Positions 53,934 through 60,892 of a stretch of DNA of 64,000 nucleotides are shown in pieces (the first letter of the stretch is position 1; each line of letters opens with the position of its first letter). Source of the stretch: Telluria aromaticivorans (GTDB taxonomy: Bacteria; Pseudomonadota; Gammaproteobacteria; Burkholderiales; Burkholderiaceae_D); assembly GCF_013003915.1 (NCBI RefSeq), contig NZ_JABAIV010000005.1:256990-320989 (forward strand), in the 5' to 3' direction. The notes below the pieces were generated by a model. The model saw only the letters and a list, made by a program, of their open reading frames with translations, made no database searches and was not told the origin of the DNA. Both the position numbers and the translations under genes were made by a program.

Positions 53934-54622
53934 CTGAGCCCATGGCCGTAGATGAATTTCGCCAGATCAAGCCTTCTTCTGGCTCCGTCTGCACTTGTAC
54001 TCGCATAATAAAAATGACCGGTTCCCTCGCCAGTATCCTTGGTCTTCTTCAGTTGCCGGTAGAGGCAGGGCACAGAAAGCAAAAGAGGAATTTGTGAAAT
54101 TCCGGCGTATATTGGGTCTCCATGTTCCCTCAGATTTTTGACGACAATTTTTCTTATATTCTCTTGCTTCTTTAAGAGCTCCAGGAATTCTCTATCGATC
54201 GGGCTTCCGACAAGGATCAAATGGTCAACGATATGCCCGTTATGGGCATAAAATTGAGCCGTTTGTGCGGCGACCAAACTTCCGTAAGAGTAGCCAATCA
54301 TATTGAATTGCGGTGCTGAGTTATATTCCATTCCGTGAATATGCCAGTCCTCGTCGATTGGGCTATCCCGGTACCGAACGCTCAGGCCCGAACGTATAGA
54401 GTCTACCGGCATGGTATAAGTTCTGGTTCCTCGAACAACATGTTGAATGCCGACAGTTTGAAATGCAGCTACTTGATCGGAAATGTATGGGCCGTCTAAT
54501 CCAGCCCCGCCCCAATAAATTGTCCCTCGTGGTTTATTAACCTTGATGGTGATGGGCGTGGTGTCGGATTTCAGTGTCATCGCAGCTTTCGCCGTGACGT
54601 ATGGAACCGGCGCCGAGGTCAT
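53930..54622 (-). CDS. Alpha/beta-hydrolase, candidate T6SS lipase effector
   Basis: A 230-residue protein. The nucleophile elbow GYSYGS gives Ser112; Asp169 in EHGDP and His203 in GTGHFYY are the natural candidates for the rest of the triad. There is no signal peptide or membrane segment, as expected of a protein delivered by a PAAR/VgrG spike. It overlaps the PAAR gene by four bases (ATGA) and the immunity candidate by four. Codon use is AT-richer than surrounding genes. It does not clearly match one of the numbered Tle groups by eye. Lipase or amidase activity is inferred. Confidence 0.7.
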   Translation of the reverse strand: MTSAPVPYVTAKAAMTLKSDTTPITIKVNKPRGTIYWGGAGLDGPYISDQVAAFQTVGIQHVVRGTRTYTMPVDSIRSGLSVRYRDSPIDEDWHIHGMEYNSAPQFNMIGYSYGSLVAAQTAQFYAHNGHIVDHLILVGSPIDREFLELLKKQENIRKIVVKNLREHGDPIYAGISQIPLLLSVPCLYRQLKKTKDTGEGTGHFYYASTSADGARRRLDLAKFIYGHGLR

Positions 54623-55155
54623 GCAGTTGCTCCGGTGTAGCCCTCTGGCATTATCTCAATACACACTTCGGACGGGTCATCGGCCGCGACCTTGGCGGTC
54701 TTCCCGCCCGCGTCAGTTTTCCCCTCGACGGTTTGTCCATTGAACGTAAGACGATAGTGGCGATTGCAAAGGAGCTGACCGGTCTGCTGGTCACGTAGCA
54801 GGAAATGCTGGTCGTATCCTTCATTGGTCTTGCCGGCCCATTCGCCAGAATCATTTCGCACGAATCGAACGGGCGGCATCGTGTCGGATGCGTCGCTGAC
54901 GCCATCCCGACCGTTGAGGGTAGAAAGGAGAGGGCAGCCGGCCGCGGTCTTCATGCCGTGCAGCACCCGGCAGCGAGAGTTGGAGAGTATCGAGCCGGCG
55001 AATCCTTCGGAAATGACGCAGTTTTTTTGACAGGACATTTTCGCGCCTTGGAAGGTGAAGGCTTGCCCGCTGTGCGTGAAGGTCGGTTCGCCCTCGGCCA
55101 CGACGCCGCCGCATGCAGCCTGGTCTCCTTTCCGAATCCACCCGACGATGTTCAT
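54619..55155 (-). CDS. PAAR-domain protein with C-terminal extension (T6SS spike tip)
   Basis: A 178-residue protein. Residues 1-90 are a PAAR domain (GWIRKGDQAACGGVVAEG..., GAKMSCQKNC, VLHGMKTAAGCPLLSTLNDRDGV-like end), which sharpens the VgrG spike. Residues 115-175 form a small beta-rich extension (HFLLRDQQTGQLLCNRHYRLTFNG...EGKTDAGGKT) common to Burkholderiales PAAR and VgrG proteins and thought to link the tip to effectors. It is the first gene of the minus-strand effector operon. Confidence 0.87.
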   Translation of the reverse strand: MNIVGWIRKGDQAACGGVVAEGEPTFTHSGQAFTFQGAKMSCQKNCVISEGFAGSILSNSRCRVLHGMKTAAGCPLLSTLNGRDGVSDASDTMPPVRFVRNDSGEWAGKTNEGYDQHFLLRDQQTGQLLCNRHYRLTFNGQTVEGKTDAGGKTAKVAADDPSEVCIEIMPEGYTGATA

Positions 55156-55480
55156 GCGCAGTCCCTCCCTGACGTCAGATGCCTAATGTAGTGGAGGGAT
55201 GGCCGGCCGCGTTTGACGGTTTTGGGAAATGTCGAGTGACACCTGAGTGATCAACGAAGCGTCGATTTTTGCTGTCGTCTTGTTCAACTAGCTGGAGGGC
55301 TCGCGCCGAGAGGCAAGGGTAGGAAGGGCCGTGAAAAAGCGGTGCCTGGCCCGCTTGCAGCAGTATGGGGGGCAGGTCCGACATTTCGACACAAGCGCTT
55401 CACTGACAATGAAACACAGCCTTGTAGATGGCTGAAGGTGAGAGATGACGCGCGAGCTGCGCCGCGCACCTGCGCGTAGT
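55156..55480. other. Intergenic region upstream of the PAAR gene
   Basis: About 325 bases with no gene that I can support. It should contain the promoter of the PAAR-hydrolase operon; no convincing hexamers were found. It ends where the tmRNA-derived repeats begin. Confidence 0.5.
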
Positions 55481-55900
55481 GGAGTCGGAAGGCAATCGCT
55501 GCGCGACTTCCCTCCAGTCAGACGAATCGGAGAGCCTTGCGCTTGCAAGCGCAAGTCGGATTTCCGGCGGGGAGCGGTGCTCCCTGCAATCCCGGAAATC
55601 CCCCGCGTCCCGCGGGTTCAATTCCCGCCGCAGTTGGCGCCGACGAAAAAAAACCGCCGCGGCGGCTTTTTGCATACTTGGTGGAGGCGGCGGGAATCGC
55701 TGCGCGACTTCCCTTCAGTCAGACGAATCGGAGAGCCTTGCGCTTGCAAGCGCAAGTCGGATTTCCGGCGGGGAGCGGTGCTCCCCGAAATCCCGGAAAT
55801 CCCCCGCGTCCCGCGGGTTCAATTCCCGCCGCAGCTGGCGCCGACGAAAAAAAACCGCCGAGGCGGTTTTTTGCATACTTGGTGGAGGCGGCGGGAATCG
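55480..55900. repeat. 201-bp tandem duplication carrying the tmRNA 3' end and terminator
   Basis: Positions 55494-55699 and 55695-55900 are almost identical at an offset of exactly 201. Each copy ends with the terminator and the tmRNA 3' terminus (TTGGTGGAGGCGGCGGGAATCG on the plus strand); only the last continues into real tmRNA. A third, decayed 3' end (GTGGAGTCGGAAGGCAATCG) is at 55480-55499. Each unit contains the 20-bp perfect palindrome CTTGCGCTTGCAAGCGCAAG, a GATTTCCGG/CCGGAAATC hairpin, and at 55611 and 55812 a plus-strand copy of the tmRNA T-arm (GCGGGTTCAATTCCCGC) in inverted orientation. Confidence 0.9.
55849..55872 (-). terminator. Rho-independent terminator of tmRNA
   Basis: On the minus strand AAAACCGCC-TC-GGCGGTTTTTTTT, starting seven bases after the mature 3' CCA. 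A copy (AACCGCCGCGGCGG with T-run) lies at 55648-55671 in the duplicated unit. Confidence 0.9.
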
Positions 55901-56237
55901 AACCCGCGTCCGCAAGCACTCTACAGACAGTTCTACATACTTAGCACTATCAATTAATTTAACCTGGACAACGGGGATGTGCACCCTTTGTACAAGCGAG
56001 TTACCTATTATTTAACAGTCGACTAAGTAACCCAGCCTACTGCGAGCCCCTGTAAATGACTCTACTGCCTTGCGGCCACCCCAGGGGCGAGGTGTTGTAG
56101 AGCTAGCAGCAATTAAGCTGCGAGTGCGTACGAGTTATCGTTTGCAGTTATTGATTTTCTGGATGTATTTACGAGGTAACCAGTCCTCGGTATGCCCTGC
56201 GCTGCTTCGCAACCCACGTCGAAACCAGGTCGCCCCC
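55880..56237 (-). ncRNA. ssrA: Transfer-messenger RNA (tmRNA)
   Basis: A 358-base tmRNA that rescues stalled ribosomes. The 5' GGGGGCG (56231-56237) pairs with CGCCUCC at the 3' end, followed by ACCA (CCA encoded at 55880-55882), forming the alanine acceptor stem; the T-arm GCGGGTTCGATTCCCGC lies just before. The tag reading frame occupies 56113-56145: resume codon GCA, then ANDNSYALAA and TAA. A single-piece, not permuted, form. A -10 hexamer TACAAT lies on the minus strand at 56249-56254; the -35 is weak. Confidence 0.97.
56113..56145 (-). other. tmRNA tag peptide frame (ANDNSYALAA)
   Basis: Ten codons plus TAA inside tmRNA. The ALAA end is the ClpXP/ClpAP degradation signal; the start AND is typical of betaproteobacteria. 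Confidence 0.95.
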
Positions 56238-56398
56238 AACGAATCTTCATTGTACTCCAATTTGCCTGCGCACGCAGCGCAGCCGCGCACATCGAGGCAG
56301 ATGTCAAGCAGTTCACGAATATGCTCAAAGCATGCCGGAACTACCATATCATTGCCGGGTTACCCGATCCGCTTTTAGTCCCTCGTCAAGGAATGGCA

Positions 56399-57256
56399 AT
56401 GGTTTGTATCGTCTGCGGTAATCCTCAAACAGCAGGGCTTGCTGCATGGCATGCCACCTGTCCGGCCTGCCACTATGAGAGCGCGGCCCTGTCCGTTGCA
56501 ATCAATGAGCATACGGGCCCCGAGGTCAATGAGGCAGAGCGCGAAGCTGGCCTGAAGGCGCTGCGACTCGAGAATTTCCGCGCGATCGTCCAGTACGCCA
56601 AGCGGCATGCGCGGCCAGGGGCACGGCGGCTGCTCGACGTGGGCAGCGCCCATGGCTGGTTCCTGGAAACGGCGCGCGACGATTTCGACGTGCTCGGCGT
56701 CGAGCCCGACGCGGTGGTGGGATCGCGCGCTGCCGCGCGGGGCCTGCCGGTACGGGCGGGCTTTTTCCCGGATGTGCTGCGCGATGACGAACGTTTCGAC
56801 GTGATCGTGTTCAACGACGTCATCGAACACATCCCGGACATCGGCAGCGCGCTCGAGGCCTGCCGCCAGCGCCTGGATCGCGAAGGGATCCTGATCCTCA
56901 ACCTTCCCAGCAGCAGCGGGTTTTTTTACCAGTTGTCAAAATTTATCGCCCGGCTGGGCTGGCGTACGCCCTTCGAGCGCCTGTGGCAGAAAGACCTGCC
57001 GTCGCCACACGTGCATTATTTCAGCCCGGCCAACCTGTCTAAACTGGTGGCGGGGCGTGGCTTCGAGCTGGTCGACAGCGCCGAGCTGCCGGCCCTGCGC
57101 GCCAAGGGCTTGCGCGAGCGCCTGAGCTGCGCGGGCAATGTCTCGCCCGTGTCGCTGTGGGTGCAGTACATCGCCATCATGTGCGCGATTCCCGTCCTGA
57201 AGATCTTCCCGAGCGACATCATCGTCTGCATTTTCCGAAAAAAAACCGCAGGCTGA
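56399..57256 (+). CDS. Class I SAM-dependent methyltransferase with N-terminal zinc-finger-like motif
   Basis: A 285-residue protein. The N-terminus VCIVCGNPQ and, 17 residues later, CPACHYE form a CxxC...CxxC metal site, as in sugar or polyketide methyltransferases. Motif I LLDVGSAHGWFL lies at about residue 78, DVLGVEPD at about 100 and FDVIVFNDVIEHIPD at about 140. C-terminal hydrophobic segments (WVQYIAIMCAIPVLKIF) may touch the membrane. AAGGA at 56388 favours ATG 56399; ATG 56393 is too close. Role might be in surface polysaccharide modification (inference). Confidence 0.8.
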   Translation: MVCIVCGNPQTAGLAAWHATCPACHYESAALSVAINEHTGPEVNEAEREAGLKALRLENFRAIVQYAKRHARPGARRLLDVGSAHGWFLETARDDFDVLGVEPDAVVGSRAAARGLPVRAGFFPDVLRDDERFDVIVFNDVIEHIPDIGSALEACRQRLDREGILILNLPSSSGFFYQLSKFIARLGWRTPFERLWQKDLPSPHVHYFSPANLSKLVAGRGFELVDSAELPALRAKGLRERLSCAGNVSPVSLWVQYIAIMCAIPVLKIFPSDIIVCIFRKKTAG

Positions 57257-57270
57257 GATCGCCTGCGGTT
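57238..57270 (-). terminator. Rho-independent terminator for the glycine-zipper gene
   Basis: On the minus strand AACCGCAGGC-GATCTCA-GCCTGCGGTT followed by a T-run (57238-57244). The stem overlaps the stop codon of the converging methyltransferase gene, for which the opposite T-tract is weak. Confidence 0.85.
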
Positions 57271-57290
57271 CTTGGGGAGTAGGGAGCGGC

Positions 57291-57992
57291 TTACCGGTTG
57301 CGATTAGCGATCTCGTTGCCGAGCAGGCCGCCGCCGATCACGCCGGCCACGGTAGCGAGCTTCTTGCCGTTGCCGCCGCCGATCTGGTTACCGATCAGGC
57401 CGCCAATGACGGCGCCGGTGCCGATGCCGACATAATTCGGCTGGGCAGGTGCCGGAGCAGGCTGCGGGTAGTAGCGCGGCTCGCTGGCGCGGGTGGCCTT
57501 GGCCGTGTGGTGATGGTGCACCACACGGGTTTTCTCGACCACGCGCACCACCGGCTTTTCCCTGATCACTTCCTTCACGACCACCGGGGCCGGCTGGGCT
57601 GCCTGCACGTAGGCAAGCTGCTGGCCCGCCAGCGGCATGGCCATCTGCTGCGCTTGAAGCTGCGGATTAAGCTGCTGAGGACCGGCTGCCAGCTGCATCG
57701 CCATCTGCGGCGTGACCTGGGTGGCCGCCAGCGGCGTCGCCATCTGGCCTTGCACGGCTGCGGCCGGTACCATCACGAGCTGCCCCTGGGCATTGGTCAT
57801 CGGGACCATGCCTGGCTGCTGCATGCCGTAGGGCGATGCGGCTGCCAGGGCGGCTTGCGCGTCCGGGGCGCTCTTCGAGGTCGGGAGCAGGCCGGTGATG
57901 GCGGCGGCGCCGGTCAGGCTGACGATCACGACCGAGGCGGCGGCAGCTGCCATCAGTGGATGAATACGGTTGAGGCGTGCGGTGGTTTCCAT
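57291..57992 (-). CDS. Glycine-zipper 2TM domain protein
   Basis: A 233-residue envelope protein: an N-terminal hydrophobic anchor (residues 14-37), a Gln/Met/Ala-rich low-complexity middle (55-125), a basic His-run segment (VVHHHHTAK at about 160) and a C-terminal glycine-zipper (GIGTGAVIGGLIGNQIGGGNGKK...GVIGGGLLGNEIANR, viewed in parts) resembling the Rick_17kDa/OmpA-like 17-kDa antigen family. The role is structural and unknown. Confidence 0.82.
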   Translation of the reverse strand: METTARLNRIHPLMAAAAASVVIVSLTGAAAITGLLPTSKSAPDAQAALAAASPYGMQQPGMVPMTNAQGQLVMVPAAAVQGQMATPLAATQVTPQMAMQLAAGPQQLNPQLQAQQMAMPLAGQQLAYVQAAQPAPVVVKEVIREKPVVRVVEKTRVVHHHHTAKATRASEPRYYPQPAPAPAQPNYVGIGTGAVIGGLIGNQIGGGNGKKLATVAGVIGGGLLGNEIANRNR

Positions 57993-58134
57993 GTTCTGCT
58001 CCTAGAAGACAATGTGTTGTTGTATGGGAGTAGATTACTGGCAGGCTGGTCCAAAGGATAGACCGAAGCCTGTATCAATCGTAAGGATGTGTAAGCGGGG
58101 CCAGAGGTAGTCTGGCCCGCCAGTTCGAAGGAAT

Positions 58135-58842
58135 TCAGGCCGCGCGTTCGGCAATGCGTGCGGTGTCCACGACGGTGCGCAGCGTCTGCAGCAGGTCGGT
58201 CGGGGTGTCGAGCAGGTAGTCGGCGCCCCAGGTGGAGGGTTCGATGGCGCCGCAATAGCCCCAGTTGCAGGCCACGGTGACCATCCCCGCCGCCTGGCCG
58301 GCTTCGATGTCGCGCTTGTCGTCGCCCACGTACCAGCAATGCTGCGGATCGACGCCGAGGCGGCGCGCGCCTTCGAGCAGCGGGTCCGGATGCGGCTTGG
58401 CGCGCGGCGTGGTGTCGCCCGACACCACGCAGCCCGCATGCGACAGGCCGATCTGGGGGATCAGCGGATCGGTGAAGCGCGCCGGCTTGTTGGTAACGAC
58501 GCCCCAGGCCATGCCGGCCTGTTCGATGCCCGCCAGCAGTTCGGCGATGCCGCCGAACAGCGAGCTGTGCACGGCCATATTGTCCTGGTAGCGGTCGAAC
58601 CACTGCAGGCGCAGCTCTTCGTAACCCTCGTCGCCCGGACCGAGGCCGAAGGCGGCGCCGATCATGCCGCGCGCGCCGGCCGAGGCCGTAGGTCGCAGCA
58701 CCGCATACGGCGTCGGCGGCAAACCGCGCTCGGTGCGCAGCCAGTTGACGGCGGCCGCGAGGTCGGGCGCGGTGTCGGCCAGGGTGCCATCGAGGTCGAA
58801 CAGGACGGCACGCGGTGCAGGCAGGAAGGTCGGAAGAGTCAT
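58135..58842 (-). CDS. gph: Phosphoglycolate phosphatase, HAD family
   Basis: A 235-residue HAD hydrolase. Motif I FDLDGTLADT at about residue 15, motif II-like VVTNKPA at about 117, Lys in KPHPDPLL at about 150 and motif III GDDKRDIEAG at about 172 are all present. It removes phosphate from 2-phosphoglycolate or related metabolites. Downstream of ubiG by 19 bases on the same strand, the usual Burkholderiales order ompA-ubiG-gph. Confidence 0.92.
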   Translation of the reverse strand: MTLPTFLPAPRAVLFDLDGTLADTAPDLAAAVNWLRTERGLPPTPYAVLRPTASAGARGMIGAAFGLGPGDEGYEELRLQWFDRYQDNMAVHSSLFGGIAELLAGIEQAGMAWGVVTNKPARFTDPLIPQIGLSHAGCVVSGDTTPRAKPHPDPLLEGARRLGVDPQHCWYVGDDKRDIEAGQAAGMVTVACNWGYCGAIEPSTWGADYLLDTPTDLLQTLRTVVDTARIAERAA

Positions 58843-58861
58843 AGGAAAATGAAAGGCAGGA

Positions 58862-59563
58862 TCAAAGAGGTTTGCTGCACGCCACCATGTAGTTCACATC
58901 GGTGTCGTTGTTGAGCGAATAAATCTTGGTGAGCGGATTGTAGGTCAGGCCTTTCAGGCCATCGACCTGCAGGCCGGCCAGGCGCGCATATTGCGACAGT
59001 TCGGCCGGCGTGATGAACTTGCCGTAGTCGTGGGTGCCGCGCGGCAGCATGCGCAGGATGTATTCCGCACCAATGACGGCGAACAGGTAGGACTTCGGGT
59101 TGCGGTTCAGGGTCGAGAAGAACACGCGGCCACCCGGTTTTACCAGCCTGGCGGCGGCCAGCACGATCGAGGCCGGATCCGGCACGTGCTCGAGCATTTC
59201 CATGCAGGTGACGACGTCGAACTGGCCTTCTTCTTCAAGGGCCATGTCTTCGGCAGCGATGAGCTTGTAGCGGACTTCGACGCCGGACTCCAGGCTGTGC
59301 AGGTCGGCCACTTTCAATGCCTTCTTGGACAGGTCGATGCCGGTGACTTTGGCTCCCTTGCGCGCCATCGCTTCGGACAGCACGCCGCCGCCGCAGCCGA
59401 TGTCGATCACGTTCTTGCCATGCAGCGGGGCACGCGCGTTGATCCACTCCAGGCGCAGTGGATTGATTTCATGTAGCGGACGGAATTCAGACGTCGGGTC
59501 CCACCAGCGGTGGGCCAGCTCGCTGAATTTCTGGATTTCTAAGGGGTCTGCGTTCGTGGTCAT
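58862..59563 (-). CDS. ubiG: Ubiquinone biosynthesis O-methyltransferase
   Basis: A 233-residue SAM enzyme carrying out both O-methylations of ubiquinone synthesis. N-terminus [36 protein letters not shown] (in parts: [20 protein letters not shown]) is diagnostic; motif [14 protein letters not shown] is at about residue 50 and [10 protein letters not shown] at about 120. Start ATG 59563 gives the family N-terminus; a longer frame would extend through family B repeat DNA. Confidence 0.96.
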   Translation of the reverse strand: MTTNADPLEIQKFSELAHRWWDPTSEFRPLHEINPLRLEWINARAPLHGKNVIDIGCGGGVLSEAMARKGAKVTGIDLSKKALKVADLHSLESGVEVRYKLIAAEDMALEEEGQFDVVTCMEMLEHVPDPASIVLAAARLVKPGGRVFFSTLNRNPKSYLFAVIGAEYILRMLPRGTHDYGKFITPAELSQYARLAGLQVDGLKGLTYNPLTKIYSLNNDTDVNYMVACSKPL

Positions 59564-59628
59564 AGGCGGATAATACTGGAAATGGATTGAGTTGCGGCGC
59601 GGAAAATAAGCGTGTGGATGGAGTAGCA

Positions 59629-59743
59629 AAACTTGGGCACCGGCCTGCGCCGGTGCGGCGGTCTCGAGGGTGCAGGATTCGAGTGACGTTCGCAAACGAT
59701 TACTAATTTACGTCATCCCGGCGAAGGCCGGAATCGAAGTTCG
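59629..59743. repeat. Inverted-repeat element, family B
   Basis: AACTTGGGCACCGGCCTGCGCCGGTG at the left and CGTCATCCCGGCGAAGGCCGGAATCGAAGTT at the right, i.e. two unequal hairpin units in opposite orientation, between ubiG and ompA. Confidence 0.7.
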
Positions 59744-59777
59744 TACCCCATCAATGGCGTACGCGCTGCCAATAAAA

Positions 59778-59804
59778 CGAAAAAAACCCCGCCGTAGCGG
59801 GGCT
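59778..59804 (-). terminator. Rho-independent terminator of ompA
   Basis: On the minus strand AGCCCCGC-TAC-GGCGGGGTT then a T-run, 19 bases after the ompA stop. Confidence 0.9.
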
Positions 59805-59822
59805 CATTGGCAACAGCCGGGA

Positions 59823-60527
59823 TTACTTGTTGACGGTACGGGTACCGACGACTTCGATCTCCACGCGGCGGTTCTTGGCGCGGCCGGCGGACGACTTGTT
59901 GTCGGCTTCCGGTTGCTTCTCGCCCTTGCCTTCGGTATAGATGCGGTTTTCTTCCACGCCCTTGCCCTTCAGGTAGGTCTTGACGGCTTCAGCGCGGCGG
60001 ATCGACAGCTTCTGGTTGTAGGCATCGGTGCCGATCGAGTCGGTGTGGCCGACGGCAATGATGACTTCCAGGTTCATGTCGCCCAGCTTCGAGCTCAGGT
60101 CGTCCAGCGCTGCCTTGCCGGCTGGCTTGAGCACGGCCTTGTCGAAATCGAAGAAGGCATCGGCCGAGTAGGACACTTTTTCCGAAGTCGGCACTGGCGC
60201 CGGCGCTGGCGCAGGAGCCGGTTCAGCAACAGGAGGTGGCGGCGGTGGCGGCGGAGCGACGCACTTGCCGTTTTCCAGTTTCTCCGGTGGTACGCAGATC
60301 GGCGCGTCGCAGCCTGGCACGGCATCAGCCGGGGTCCAGTAGCCGGTGCGCCAGCACAGGCCGAAAGGATTACGGGCGATCACGCCGCGGCTGTCCTGGA
60401 CATAGGCGCTGTGCGGGGTGCGTGCCTTGATGTCGGTGGTCAGCGGTGCATACGGCGGCGCGCTTTGTGCAAACGCGTTGCCTGCCAGGGCCGAAGCGAT
60501 CAGCAGGAGAGTTGCCAGTTTATTCAT
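59823..60527 (-). CDS. OmpA family outer-membrane protein
   Basis: A 234-residue protein: signal peptide (KLATLLLIASALAGNAFAQ), a short N-terminal region with a Cys pattern (GLCWRTGYWTPADAVPGCDAPICVPPEKLENGKC), a Pro-rich hinge (eight prolines then AP repeats, about 92-112) and a C-terminal OmpA peptidoglycan-binding domain (FFDFDKAVLKPAGKAALDDL, VGHTDSIGTDAYNQKLSIRRAEAVKTYL, NRRVEIEV). There is no 8-strand barrel, so it resembles the short OmpA of Bordetella/Burkholderia. AAGGAA precedes the start. Neighbour order ompA-ubiG-gph is conserved. Confidence 0.92.
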   Translation of the reverse strand: MNKLATLLLIASALAGNAFAQSAPPYAPLTTDIKARTPHSAYVQDSRGVIARNPFGLCWRTGYWTPADAVPGCDAPICVPPEKLENGKCVAPPPPPPPPVAEPAPAPAPAPVPTSEKVSYSADAFFDFDKAVLKPAGKAALDDLSSKLGDMNLEVIIAVGHTDSIGTDAYNQKLSIRRAEAVKTYLKGKGVEENRIYTEGKGEKQPEADNKSSAGRAKNRRVEIEVVGTRTVNK

Positions 60528-60892
60528 ATTCTTTTCCTTTCGGTGGATTCCGTGCGGCAATGCGTTATGCAGCGGGGCGTTGTGGTCAAGATAATAACAC
60601 ATCGCCCGTGTGGTCAACTTCGCATTGTGAAACAAACAATTAATTTCCTGTCCATTTTGCCACATGCACTGAAAACGTACGACTGCACCTAAATCAAACA
60701 TCGTGCATATTCTTCATCACGTTGTTTTGTCGCAACATTGAGTCAAATCCACTATGTTCGGATCGACAATATTGGAAGTCTCCGCCGTCACCTTTTGACC
60801 TGCAGAGGAATTGTGCTGGCAATAAGAGGTGCATGGTAGAATCACGAGTTAGAAAAACCTCACCACCAGCCTGAAAGCAGTCGACCCGCCCA
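60528..60892. other. Divergent ompA-gyrA intergenic region
   Basis: 365 bases carrying the ompA promoter at its left end and, toward the right, AT-rich sequence with the gyrA promoter presumably at about 60720-60850; I cannot fix the hexamers. No small gene is seen. Confidence 0.5.
60589..60617 (-). promoter_or_regulatory. Sigma70 promoter of ompA
   Basis: On the minus strand TTGACC (60612-60617), a 17-base spacer and TTATCT (60589-60594), leaving a leader of about 55 bases. Confidence 0.65.

Noticed and set aside
55607..55645. A tRNA gene on the plus strand suggested by GGTTCAATTCC
   Set aside because: Only the T-arm-like hairpin is present; no acceptor, D or anticodon arm could be assembled upstream and no CCA follows.
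55445..56015. Plus-strand open frames ending in GGGGGNRTRV-like sequence
   Set aside because: They read through the tmRNA 3' end and the duplicated unit; this peptide is a well-known artefact of translating tRNA/tmRNA ends antisense.
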